Positions 45,862-53,666 of a stretch of DNA of 64,000 nt are shown one piece after another. The position numbers were made by a program, and so were the translations under genes. The notes under the pieces are model-generated. The model was not told where the DNA came from and made no database searches. It worked only from the letters and a program-made list of their open reading frames with translations. Within the stretch, counting starts at the first letter, position 1. Each line of letters begins with the position of its first letter. This DNA is from CAXBNB01 sp040151475 (GTDB lineage Bacteria; Bacteroidota; Bacteroidia; Cytophagales; Cyclobacteriaceae): assembly GCF_040151475.1 (NCBI RefSeq), contig NZ_JBDKWG010000115.1:1-64000 (forward strand), in the 5' to 3' direction.

Positions 45862-46007
45862 TGATTACCAAATACTCTTTGGAATAGATATAGCCCAGCT
45901 AAAATGATTAAAACCATTAATCCAATCTTGAAAAGGATACCGAAGATGAACCCTGCGAGGAACAATACCACGGCTACAACCAGCAATATTTTTGCTAAAT
46001 CAAACAT
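45858..46007 (-). CDS. 49-aa two-helix membrane peptide
   Basis: A short frame encoding 49 residues, beginning MFDLAKILLVVAVV and ending FQRVFGNQ. Almost the whole chain is hydrophobic, with a break at FKIG, so it should form a two-helix hairpin. It lies between pspA and the DUF4178 gene on the same strand, and its TGA overlaps the next GTG start. These features support it as a real gene that size filters would miss. It may be a partner of PspA at the membrane. Confidence 0.75.
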   Translation of the reverse strand: MFDLAKILLVVAVVLFLAGFIFGILFKIGLMVLIILAGLYLFQRVFGNQ

Positions 46008-46063
46008 ATCTTTTTTACTTATTGGATCGACTGACAACCTATGACTGACAGTCGGTCTTTGGA

Positions 46064-46780
46064 TTAGTCTTTTTTGTCCAGTCCCATTTTGGCTTTCATG
46101 GCAGCAAGGCTATCGGCAGCTTTTATTTGAGAAGAATCACCTTCCAATACCTTATTGATTTCGTCATCAATACTTTTGCTCTCATTGGCAATTTCACCAT
46201 AAGATTGAGCCAAAGCTTCATCCTGAGCTACCTTGTCTTTCATTTTTTCCAGCATAGCAACAGTACCTGACGCATCAACCTGCGATAGCTGTTTGTTGAG
46301 GTTTTTGGTAGCGGCACTTACCTTCACTCTTGCTTTCAGGGTTTTCAGTTCATTTTCATACTGGCTTACTGTTGAACGGATTTTTTTCACGTTCACGTCC
46401 AGTTGAGCCACACTGGTCTCGAATCTTTCCTGCTCTTCTTTCGACCTGTTCATTTGTCCGGTAGCCTCTTCTTTTTTCACCAAAGCCTCACTTGCCAGTC
46501 TGTCGGCTTCTGCCGAATCTATTTGACCATCGGCACCTTTTTTCAACAAAAGCATGGCCTTACTTTCATAGTCGCTAGCTTTGTTTTTGTAGGTTTCCAC
46601 GTCATTCTTTGCCCTGATGGCCATGGCCTTCACTTCAGCTAATGCCTGTAGGCTTTTGTCAAGATCCTTCTTCAAGTCTCTGATACCTTGCTCTGTTAAT
46701 TTAATCGGATCTTCTAATTTGTCAATCGCAGAATGTGCTTCTGCTTCTCCTATTTTGAAAAGTCTTTTAAACATGTTCAT
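46064..46780 (-). CDS. PspA/IM30 family protein
   Basis: A 238-aa coiled-coil protein of the PspA/Vipp1 (ESCRT-III-like) family. The N-terminal amphipathic region is MNMFKRLFKIGEAEAHSAIDKLEDPIKLTEQGIRDL, followed by long helices to about 190 and a short C-terminal helix (AADSLAAMKAKMGL). PspA proteins bind damaged membranes, form rods or rings and preserve the proton-motive force. It follows the YbjN-like gene and is the core structural gene of the operon. Confidence 0.95.
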   Translation of the reverse strand: MNMFKRLFKIGEAEAHSAIDKLEDPIKLTEQGIRDLKKDLDKSLQALAEVKAMAIRAKNDVETYKNKASDYESKAMLLLKKGADGQIDSAEADRLASEALVKKEEATGQMNRSKEEQERFETSVAQLDVNVKKIRSTVSQYENELKTLKARVKVSAATKNLNKQLSQVDASGTVAMLEKMKDKVAQDEALAQSYGEIANESKSIDDEINKVLEGDSSQIKAADSLAAMKAKMGLDKKD

Positions 46781-46793
46781 GATTCTTTCTATT

Positions 46794-47189
46794 TTAGTTT
46801 TTTGATAATTTTAGTATTTCATTGGAGTATTCTCCCAGAAGCATTGCCAATGAATTGAATGTTGCTTCGATTTCGTTTAAGTCGAGGTTTTCAAGCTCAT
46901 GTGTATTTCTGAAAAGTACTTTTTTGCCCGACTCGTCCAGCACAAAAGCTCCATGTATGATGTCCCTGCTTTTTTGCATCAATTGCCTGTAAGTGTCAGC
47001 TGTTGGATTTTTCAATTCAACAATAAATTGTTCTACTATTAGCAAAGGATCCGCTATAACTAACACAAGATTTTTGATCCCCTGAGATTCGTTTTCTATT
47101 ACAATTAATCCATCTTCCTGATTTTCATAGCTTACTGCGTATCCCAGATCCAATAAATATTCGTTTACTTTTTGAAAGTAATTGTCCAT
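46794..47189 (-). CDS. YbjN/T3SS-chaperone-like small protein, first gene of the stress operon
   Basis: About 131 aa starting at the ATG at 47189 (the open frame continues to 47246 but without conserved sequence). The alpha/beta layout DNYFQKVNEYLLDLGYAVSYENQEDGLIVIEN...NLVLVIADPLLIVEQFIVEL...HGAFVLDESGKKVLFRNTHELENLDLNEIEATFNSLA resembles the YbjN or type III chaperone-like fold, and by position the DUF2170 protein YjfI of the E. coli yjf operon. The role is unknown; it is possibly a chaperone or adaptor for PspA. Confidence 0.6.
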   Translation of the reverse strand: MDNYFQKVNEYLLDLGYAVSYENQEDGLIVIENESQGIKNLVLVIADPLLIVEQFIVELKNPTADTYRQLMQKSRDIIHGAFVLDESGKKVLFRNTHELENLDLNEIEATFNSLAMLLGEYSNEILKLSKN

Positions 47190-47359
47190 TATTAAAATTG
47201 TTTTATGTGCGTAATTAAATGTTGAATGGTATTGTTGTATTTTCAAATTTAATTACTAATTGATAGCTTATTCAATATTGATTGTTAAAAAATGGTTTCC
47301 TTATCAGGGGGAGGTCTTAATTTCATATTTGCTTGTGTTGTTTTGATTAATTTGGCTAT

Positions 47360-47402
47360 GTTTACGTAAACTTAATGCAAATAGTTTTAGTTATGCAAAT
47401 AT
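47360..47402. promoter_or_regulatory. Palindrome and direct repeats in the divergent promoter
   Basis: GTTTACGTAAAC at 47360-47371 is a perfect 12-bp palindrome. It is followed by two ATGCAAATA direct repeats (near 47375 and 47393). They lie between the stress operon (minus) and the HTH/S24-like regulator (plus) and are candidate operator sites for that regulator. Confidence 0.5.
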
Positions 47403-47424
47403 AATTAGCTTATTATTTTAAATT

Positions 47425-48213
47425 ATGTCAAGGATAGGGAAAAATATAAAAAAGATAAGATCGCTCAAAAAGATCAATCAAACTGAATTTGCAGAGATTT
47501 TTTCTTTGACAAGAGGTAGTATTGGTGCCTATGAAGAAGAAAGGGCTGAACCGAAATTAGAAACGATTATTCAATTAGCTAATTATTTTGGCTTATCTAT
47601 AGACGCACTGGTAAACAGAGAACTCACTGTTACAGATCTTTACAGTTTGGACATTGTAAATGAAAAACTCAATGAAGCGCACCAGTTCAAAAAGGAACCT
47701 GAAGTTGCTTATAGGCGAGGTGGAATCGGGCTGGTGAAAATTGACAGCCAACTGGAGTATGTTGTCAATTTTGGAAACAAGGATTACATCAACAAACTGC
47801 CATTCATAGAGCTTCCTGTTAACTTTAAGGGAGTCACTCGTGCGTTTGAGCTCAAAGGAAATGAAATGGAATATCACCAAAATGGGTTGCATCATGGTGA
47901 TATTTTGCTATGCCTTCAGTGTAGTTTAGCAGCCAAAAAACCGGAAGAAGGTAAGGTATATGTATTGATTGCCGATGGTAAAATCATTACCAGAAGGTGG
48001 AAAGAAATGAGCGGAAGCAAACTGGTCTGGATCAGTGATGACCCAAACTATGAACAACTGGAATTGTTGCCTGATGTCATTCAGGAGCTTTGGGAAGTGA
48101 AGGGTGTGTACAGTACTTATCTGAATCCACCTAAAATGCTTGAAGAAAAAGTGATGATTCTTGAAAGACAAATGGAAGAGTTTTCGAAGCAGTTAAGGAA
48201 TTTAAAGAAGTAG
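47425..48213 (+). CDS. XRE-type regulator with S24-like C-terminal domain
   Basis: A 262-aa transcription factor. The N-terminal helix-turn-helix is at about 5-60 (INQTEFAEIFSLTRGSIGAYEEERAEPKLETIIQLANYF). A peptidase-S24-like domain is at about 135-230 (LKGNEMEYHQNGLHHGDILL). The catalytic Ser of LexA/CI proteins is Glu147 here, so self-cleavage is unlikely. A coiled-coil tail ends the protein (EEKVMILERQMEEFSKQLRNL). It is divergent from the PspA/flotillin operon and is the obvious candidate to control it. Confidence 0.88.
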   Translation: MSRIGKNIKKIRSLKKINQTEFAEIFSLTRGSIGAYEEERAEPKLETIIQLANYFGLSIDALVNRELTVTDLYSLDIVNEKLNEAHQFKKEPEVAYRRGGIGLVKIDSQLEYVVNFGNKDYINKLPFIELPVNFKGVTRAFELKGNEMEYHQNGLHHGDILLCLQCSLAAKKPEEGKVYVLIADGKIITRRWKEMSGSKLVWISDDPNYEQLELLPDVIQELWEVKGVYSTYLNPPKMLEEKVMILERQMEEFSKQLRNLKK

Positions 48214-48226
48214 AAAAGCTTTTAAC

Positions 48227-48445
48227 CTATAAATTTTTGATTTTCTTCTTGATTGAACTAATCTCTTTGTCCGGCTCACCCAATGATTCTGCTACGAAGG
48301 AATAAAAATCTGATGATTCTTCTTGTAATTCGATAAGAGCATTTTCGATGCTTTTTTGTCGTTCAAGCATAAACGAAAATTTTGCTTCTGTTACATTTTT
48401 GTGCCTGTCGAATCGCTGGATTAAATTTTTGATGTTGTCACTCAT
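48227..48445 (-). CDS. Small charged helical protein, unknown function
   Basis: A 72-aa mostly helical, charged protein (MSDNIKNLIQRFDRHKNVTEAKFSFMLERQ... ISSIKKKIKNL). It starts with ATG, is convergent with the regulator gene (13 bp apart) and lies upstream of the CPBP gene on the same strand. There is no similarity that I recognise. Its amino acid composition looks like real coding sequence. Confidence 0.5.
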   Translation of the reverse strand: MSDNIKNLIQRFDRHKNVTEAKFSFMLERQKSIENALIELQEESSDFYSFVAESLGEPDKEISSIKKKIKNL

Positions 48446-48512
48446 TGTCCTGCCAGTTTGTTACTATAAATGTACTTTCAATTTGGTGAACGAACAAAGT
48501 AATGGTTGCGTT

Positions 48513-49466
48513 TTATCGGTCATATGCATTCTGTAGCCAGGCAAACAACTCCATGCTCCATGCCAGGGCTACATGTAGGATGACTCCTCCCCAGATTCGG
48601 TTGGTATAAAAAGCCAAAATCCCTATAAGATAACCACCAAATGCGGAACTGATGGTTTCGGGCAGAGGCTTACCAAAATGCAGAAACACATAACTGCCTA
48701 CCATAGCGAGTACGGCATGACCTCCTAAAGTTCTTGCAAAAGCAATTACCAGAAAGCCACGGAAAAACAGTTCTACACTGATATAGTATGATCCATAGAC
48801 AAGCTCATAAATTAATACTGAGACAAATTCCGGAATTTGATGAAATGTGGCAAAGTCAGTTCCCCCGGAGTGTTTATATCTAGGGTAGTAGGTGTTTAAT
48901 TCTGCTATAAAAGAGGCCACAGCCATTCCTCCAAAAACCAGTGCTACCAATAATGCGTAAGGTTTTAAGTCAAATTTTTTCAATGTTAAACCATACCAAT
49001 GATTTTCACTATCTCTGTTTTTTTCGTAGAAAAAGTAAAAAACAAGGATGGGTATTACTGTGGCCAGAAGGCTGTCTCCCCACGATATATTTTTAAAAGC
49101 AAAGTAATAGTCTGCTTTTGGTAATGATTTGATAACATCATAAAAATAATAAAACTGTCTGTCGAAGCTTATGATTGCAAAACCTACAAAAAACTTGATC
49201 CAAAACTCTTTTGATTTTACCCAACCAGTTTCGATTTTGTACAGATATAAGAACATGCAGGTAACCAAAAATGGAAATGACATGTGCAGAAACATAAACA
49301 ACCACTTGAGTTCTGATCCGGTGTAAGAATCCAGTATAGAATCCTCAAAATCATATTTGTAATTGAAGTAGGTGCATATAGATAGAAAGACAGCAACTGA
49401 CAAGTACAATTTTAGATGAAAATGGTCTTTCAGGTATTTTTTTAAGTAGCTAAGAATGGTATTCAT
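48513..49466 (-). CDS. CPBP-family intramembrane metalloprotease-like protein
   Basis: A 317-aa integral membrane protein with about eight helices. The CPBP (CAAX protease/Abi) motifs are partly present: SVELFFRGFLV near residue 242 (usual EExxxR), FLHFGKPLPE near 271 (FxxxH) and GVILHVALAW near 300. Motif 1 has VE instead of EE, so one of the two Glu residues is missing, but the downstream Glu and Arg are kept. The role could be peptide processing or bacteriocin self-immunity. Confidence 0.75.
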   Translation of the reverse strand: MNTILSYLKKYLKDHFHLKLYLSVAVFLSICTYFNYKYDFEDSILDSYTGSELKWLFMFLHMSFPFLVTCMFLYLYKIETGWVKSKEFWIKFFVGFAIISFDRQFYYFYDVIKSLPKADYYFAFKNISWGDSLLATVIPILVFYFFYEKNRDSENHWYGLTLKKFDLKPYALLVALVFGGMAVASFIAELNTYYPRYKHSGGTDFATFHQIPEFVSVLIYELVYGSYYISVELFFRGFLVIAFARTLGGHAVLAMVGSYVFLHFGKPLPETISSAFGGYLIGILAFYTNRIWGGVILHVALAWSMELFAWLQNAYDR

Positions 49467-49577
49467 TGGAAGTGTCGGTCTGATTTGGTTGCCAGTTCAA
49501 TGATAAATCTCTTCCTTAAGAATCAAATAATAAAACAAGTTAAATTTTACTTAAAATTCTGGTTTAAGGAGTGGTTT

Positions 49578-49733
49578 TTATTTTTCTAATTGCATGTGCA
49601 GGGTTGGATAGGGTTTTCCTAATGCATCCAACTCAGAACGCTTTATTGTCTTGAAACCACAATGATGATAAAATCCAATCGCTTGGCCGTTTTGTTCATT
49701 CACATCTACTTTTGTCACATTCAATTTCGTGTT
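49578..49733 (-). pseudogene. GNAT acetyltransferase C-terminal remnant
   Basis: About 51 codons on the minus strand read TKLNVTKVDVNEQ...GFYHHCGFKTIKRSELDALGKPYP...LHMQLEK and end in TAA. This is the C-terminal part of a GNAT N-acetyltransferase (N-E-x-A-x-x-F-Y-x-x-x-G-F core). The frame is closed upstream by a TGA, and no N-terminal or acetyl-CoA-binding part is found, so only the tail of a lost gene remains. Confidence 0.8.
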
Positions 49734-49820
49734 TCATTGTTTGATAGGAACTGATATTGCCTCATTTATAGAAGATTTATCTTATTTGTAAACAAAGTAA
49801 ACCTTTTACATTTATAGTCG

Positions 49821-49837
49821 TAATAGTATTACTATTA
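49821..49837. promoter_or_regulatory. Putative TetR operator, site 1
   Basis: TAATAGTATTACTATTA is an inverted repeat with perfect 8-bp arms, 26 bp upstream of the tetR start codon. The inner 15 bases recur in reverse orientation at the start of the ABC gene. Confidence 0.65.
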
Positions 49838-49862
49838 TATAAGGTATATTTACTTTTACATC

Positions 49863-50546
49863 ATGGCAACAGTTACTATTCAAATCGGAGAAAAGTATTA
49901 TAGCAAAGACCCCTTATCAACTGAGCTTGGTAGAAAAATCGTTTATGCCGGAATTGAAATGTTGGATCAATTGGGGTTTGAAGAGTTTACTTTTAAAAAA
50001 TTGGCAGAAAAGATAGGATCGACCGAAGCATCAGTTTATCGCTATTTTGAGAATAAATTAAAGATGTTAGTCTATCTCACTTCATGGTATTGGGCTTGGA
50101 TGGAATATATGATAGATCATAAAACACATCATATTCAGGATAAAGAGTTGAAATTAAAAGAAGTTATCAAAATTCTTTGTCATGTAGATCAGGGTCATTT
50201 GAGTATGGATTTGCCAGGTGTCAATACATCTTCGCTGCGAAGGGTGGTTGTTAGCGAGTCTGACAAAACGTATTTGACAAAAAAAGTCGATGAGATCAAC
50301 AATCAAGGGTTATTCAAGGGTTTTAAGGGGTTATGTCATAAAATAGCAACTATTATTTCAGATGTTAATCCGGCGTATCCATATCCTCATGCTTTTGTAA
50401 GTACTATATTGGAGGCCTCTCATCAGCAAGCTTTTTTTGCTATGCACCTGCCATCGTTGACAGAAATAAAAAAAGAAAGTGCAAGGACTGTTGAGCAGCA
50501 GGTTTACCTTTTTATAGATGCATTGATTTTTAAAGTACTCAAATAA
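49863..50546 (+). CDS. TetR-family regulator of the exporter operon
   Basis: A 227-aa repressor-type protein. The N-terminal TetR helix-turn-helix is EMLDQLGFEEFTFKKLAEKIGSTEASVYRYFENKLKMLVYL (about 32-72). The C-terminal ligand domain is all helical and not assigned. It is transcribed with the exporter genes (15-bp gap to the ABC gene), and the matching palindromes at both places suggest autoregulation and operon control. Confidence 0.9.
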   Translation: MATVTIQIGEKYYSKDPLSTELGRKIVYAGIEMLDQLGFEEFTFKKLAEKIGSTEASVYRYFENKLKMLVYLTSWYWAWMEYMIDHKTHHIQDKELKLKEVIKILCHVDQGHLSMDLPGVNTSSLRRVVVSESDKTYLTKKVDEINNQGLFKGFKGLCHKIATIISDVNPAYPYPHAFVSTILEASHQQAFFAMHLPSLTEIKKESARTVEQQVYLFIDALIFKVLK

Positions 50547-50560
50547 TTTTTTTACCTAAA

Positions 50561-52306
50561 ATGAATAGTAATACTATTAATAGCGAAAGTATGAATGTCT
50601 ATAGTGATACTGGGTTTACACCTATAAGGCGCCTTTTTAAAATGCTTTCTCTGGATAGAAGGGAGATATTTATAATCTATGCCTATGCTATTTTTAATGG
50701 TTTGATCAATCTTTCACTTCCTTTGGGAGTACAGGCTATTATTGGATTTGTTATCAGCGCAGAGTTTTCTTCTTCATGGGGGCTTTTAATTTTTATCGTT
50801 GTTTTGGGTGTGGCTACTTCAGGTATCATTCAGATTCTTCAGTTGTCGTTGACAGAATTGCTTCAACGCAGGATTTTTACCCGAGCTTCATTTGAGTTTG
50901 CATTTAGGATACCAAGATTCAAGATGGAAGCGATTTCTGGTTTTTATGCTCCTGAGTTAATGAATCGGTTTTTTGATACACTTAACGTTCAGAAAGGGTT
51001 GTCGAAAATACTGATAGATGCTTCTACCTCTGTTCTTCAAATTTTATTTGGATTGGTTTTGCTTTCCTTTTATCACTCGTTTTTTGTCTTTTTTGGAATT
51101 GTTCTCGTAGGTCTAATATCCCTGATATTTTTAATAACAGGCCCTAAAGGGCTCAAAACAAGTATTATGGAGTCAAAATACAAATATCAGGTAGCACATT
51201 GGCTTGAGGAGTTGGCTAGGGTAATGGCAACATTCAAACTCGCAGGGCAAACCAACTTGCCTCTTGATAAAATGAACCACTATTTGACTAACTACCTGAA
51301 ATTCAGAAAAGAACACTTTAACATCTTAATTCTTCAGTTTTCCAACATTGTGGCTTTTAAAACCATAGTTACTGGCGGCCTCTTAGTATTGGGTAGTATT
51401 TTGGTCATCAATCAGGAAATCAATCTTGGCCAATTTGTTGCATCTGAGATCATTATTCTATTGGTTTTAAACTCATCTGAAAAACTGATTTTGAGTATGG
51501 AAACCATTTATGATGTATTGACCGGGCTGGAAAAACTTGGACAGGTAACGGATATAACTATAGAAAGTGATGAAGGGATTGATCTTAATGAAATAACTCA
51601 GGGAAAAGGTATTTCACTTGAACTAACCGGGCTGACATACAAGTTTGCAAACAATAATAAACCCACTATAAACAATGTAAATCTGGTGGTAGGGGTTGGC
51701 GAGAAAATATGTATTACAGGAGTGAATCAATCCGGGAAATCTACCCTACTTGCTCTTATCTCTGGATTATATAATGATTATGAAGGATCCATTCACTATA
51801 ACGGTATTCCATTGGGAGACATTAATATAATGAGCTTTCGATCTGTAATCGGTGACAATCTTGGATTACAAGATTTATTCTATGGCACTTTGGAAGAGAA
51901 CATTACAGTAGGAAAAGAAGATATAAAGATAGAAGACATACTTTGGGCAATAGAGCAAGTTAGGTTGAGTAGTTTTTTCAAATCCCTACCAAAAGGACTA
52001 AATACCATGATTCAACCCGAAGGTCAGGGCTTATCTACTAGTATTAAGCGAAAAATTTTACTTGCACGTACGCTTGCCGAAAAACCCAAACTTATAGTGA
52101 TGGATCACACATTGCAGGGCCTGGACTATGAGGATAGAAAACATATTAGCTCAATTTTACTTGACCCTAAGTCAAATTGGACTTTGTTAGCAGTTACTAA
52201 CGATCCATTGATGCTTTCAAAATGCGATAAAATAGTTACTATGGAGCATGGTACCATAGTAGATATTGATCTAAGAAAAAAGATAAATAAACCCAAAACA
52301 ACATAA
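50561..52306 (+). CDS. ABC exporter with degenerate ATPase domain
   Basis: A 581-aa half-transporter: six-helix membrane domain (about 33-320) plus nucleotide-binding domain (about 350-575). There is no C39 peptidase domain. Walker A is GVNQSGKST (387-395) with K393. Walker B is LIVMD515, but the catalytic Glu is H516. The LSGGQ signature is LSTSI (491-495), and the H-loop His is Asn547. ATP could bind but hydrolysis is doubtful. The first codons overlap operator site 2; Met11 is a possible later start. It forms an operon with the membrane fusion and TolC genes. Confidence 0.88.
   Translation: MNSNTINSESMNVYSDTGFTPIRRLFKMLSLDRREIFIIYAYAIFNGLINLSLPLGVQAIIGFVISAEFSSSWGLLIFIVVLGVATSGIIQILQLSLTELLQRRIFTRASFEFAFRIPRFKMEAISGFYAPELMNRFFDTLNVQKGLSKILIDASTSVLQILFGLVLLSFYHSFFVFFGIVLVGLISLIFLITGPKGLKTSIMESKYKYQVAHWLEELARVMATFKLAGQTNLPLDKMNHYLTNYLKFRKEHFNILILQFSNIVAFKTIVTGGLLVLGSILVINQEINLGQFVASEIIILLVLNSSEKLILSMETIYDVLTGLEKLGQVTDITIESDEGIDLNEITQGKGISLELTGLTYKFANNNKPTINNVNLVVGVGEKICITGVNQSGKSTLLALISGLYNDYEGSIHYNGIPLGDINIMSFRSVIGDNLGLQDLFYGTLEENITVGKEDIKIEDILWAIEQVRLSSFFKSLPKGLNTMIQPEGQGLSTSIKRKILLARTLAEKPKLIVMDHTLQGLDYEDRKHISSILLDPKSNWTLLAVTNDPLMLSKCDKIVTMEHGTIVDIDLRKKINKPKTT
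50564..50578. promoter_or_regulatory. Putative TetR operator, site 2
   Basis: AATAGTAATACTATT is the exact reverse complement of the inner 15 bases of site 1. It covers the first codons of the ABC transporter gene, just after its ATG, where repressor binding would block transcription into the exporter genes. Confidence 0.6.
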
Positions 52307-52310
52307 AGTA

Positions 52311-53666
52311 ATGCTGAATATTTCAGAAAATCCAATCGACAGGGATGAGGTATTAAAGGATCAATCGGCTTATAAGGATGTCATGGGAACCTCTGCTTCT
52401 CGTAGATTGGTTTTTCTACTCTCGGGAGTTTTTCTGATTGGTTTTGTTATACTGTTTTTGCCCTGGACTCAAAACATACGTGCCAGAGGCAAGCTCACCA
52501 CTTTGCATCCGGAAAATAGAGAACAAAACATTCATTCAATGATATCCGGTAGGGTAGAAAAATGGTATGTGAGTGAAGGTCAATTGGTAAATAAGGGTGA
52601 TACTATAGTATTTATCTCTGAAGTGAAATCCGAATATCTGGATCCAAAACTCATAGAACGATCGGCTAATCAAACGGATGCCAAAAAAGCATCTATAAGT
52701 GCTTACAAAGATAAAGCAGATGCACTGGCAGATCAAATAGATGCTTTGCAAAGAAATAAGAAATTAAAAATTGAACAGGCTGAGAATTATTACAGACAGT
52801 CCAGGCTTAAGGTAGTATCTGACAGCATCGACTTTCAAACCGCTTCGATTAATTATGAAATAGCGCAAAAGCAATTTGAGCGTCAACAAAAGCTTTATCA
52901 GCAAGGACTGAAATCCCTGACAGAACTGGAACAAAGAAAACAAAAACTTCAGGAATCACTTTATAAAAAAATTTCTATTGAAAATAAATGGCTGTCAACT
53001 AAAAATGAATTCATCAATGCTAAACTTAATCTAACGATTGTTCAAAATGAATTTTCGGAGAAAATAGCAAAAGCTAAGTCCGAAAGAATGTCTGCCCTAT
53101 CCGGTGCATTGCAAGCAGAAGGGGATTTCAACAAACTATCGATACAACAATCCAATTATGTCAGGCGATCAGGATTTTACTACATTACCGCCCCTCAGGA
53201 TGGCTATGTCACCAAAGCGATCATCACTGGCATTGGTGAATCAGTAAAAGAAGGTCAGTCAGTATTTAGTTTTATTCCTGCCAGCTATGATTTAGCTGTA
53301 GAAATGTATGTACGTCCGATTGATCTTCCCCTTATTCAGGAAGGGCGAAAGGTACAGCTCCAGTTCGATGGCTGGCCAGCATTGGTTTTTAGTGGTTGGC
53401 CCGGTATGTCTTTTGGAACATACAGTGGCAGGGTGGTAGCTTTTGATAAAGCAGCCAGTCCTAAGGGAGAATTTCGGATATTGGTAGCTCCAGATCCCAA
53501 TGCTGCAGATTGGCCAACCTTGCTCCGGCTTGGATCAGGTGCTTATGGAATAGGATTGCTTAAGAAAGTGCCCGTTTGGTACGAGATATGGAGAAATCTA
53601 AATGGATTTCCTCCTGATTTTTATATGGAAGAATTGGGTGTTAAAACCAGTCAAAAAGCAAAATGA
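52311..53666 (+). CDS. HlyD-like membrane fusion protein
   Basis: A 451-aa periplasmic adaptor. One transmembrane helix is at about 32-50. A barrel/biotinyl-lipoyl half follows (GRVEKWYVSEGQLVNKGDTIVFI, about 81-103), then a long alpha-hairpin (about 115-260), the second half-lipoyl (YYITAPQDGYVTKAIITGIGESVKEGQSVFSFIP) and a beta-barrel. It connects the ABC protein with the TolC-like channel. It follows the ABC gene by 4 bp and overlaps the next gene by 4 bp (ATGA). Confidence 0.92.
   Translation: MLNISENPIDRDEVLKDQSAYKDVMGTSASRRLVFLLSGVFLIGFVILFLPWTQNIRARGKLTTLHPENREQNIHSMISGRVEKWYVSEGQLVNKGDTIVFISEVKSEYLDPKLIERSANQTDAKKASISAYKDKADALADQIDALQRNKKLKIEQAENYYRQSRLKVVSDSIDFQTASINYEIAQKQFERQQKLYQQGLKSLTELEQRKQKLQESLYKKISIENKWLSTKNEFINAKLNLTIVQNEFSEKIAKAKSERMSALSGALQAEGDFNKLSIQQSNYVRRSGFYYITAPQDGYVTKAIITGIGESVKEGQSVFSFIPASYDLAVEMYVRPIDLPLIQEGRKVQLQFDGWPALVFSGWPGMSFGTYSGRVVAFDKAASPKGEFRILVAPDPNAADWPTLLRLGSGAYGIGLLKKVPVWYEIWRNLNGFPPDFYMEELGVKTSQKAK

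Larger units (their letters stand above)
49467..49862. other. Intergenic region with GNAT remnant and TetR operator
   Basis: About 400 bp. It contains the decayed acetyltransferase tail at 49578-49733 and the palindromic operator at 49821-49837, both listed separately. No intact gene is present. Confidence 0.6.
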
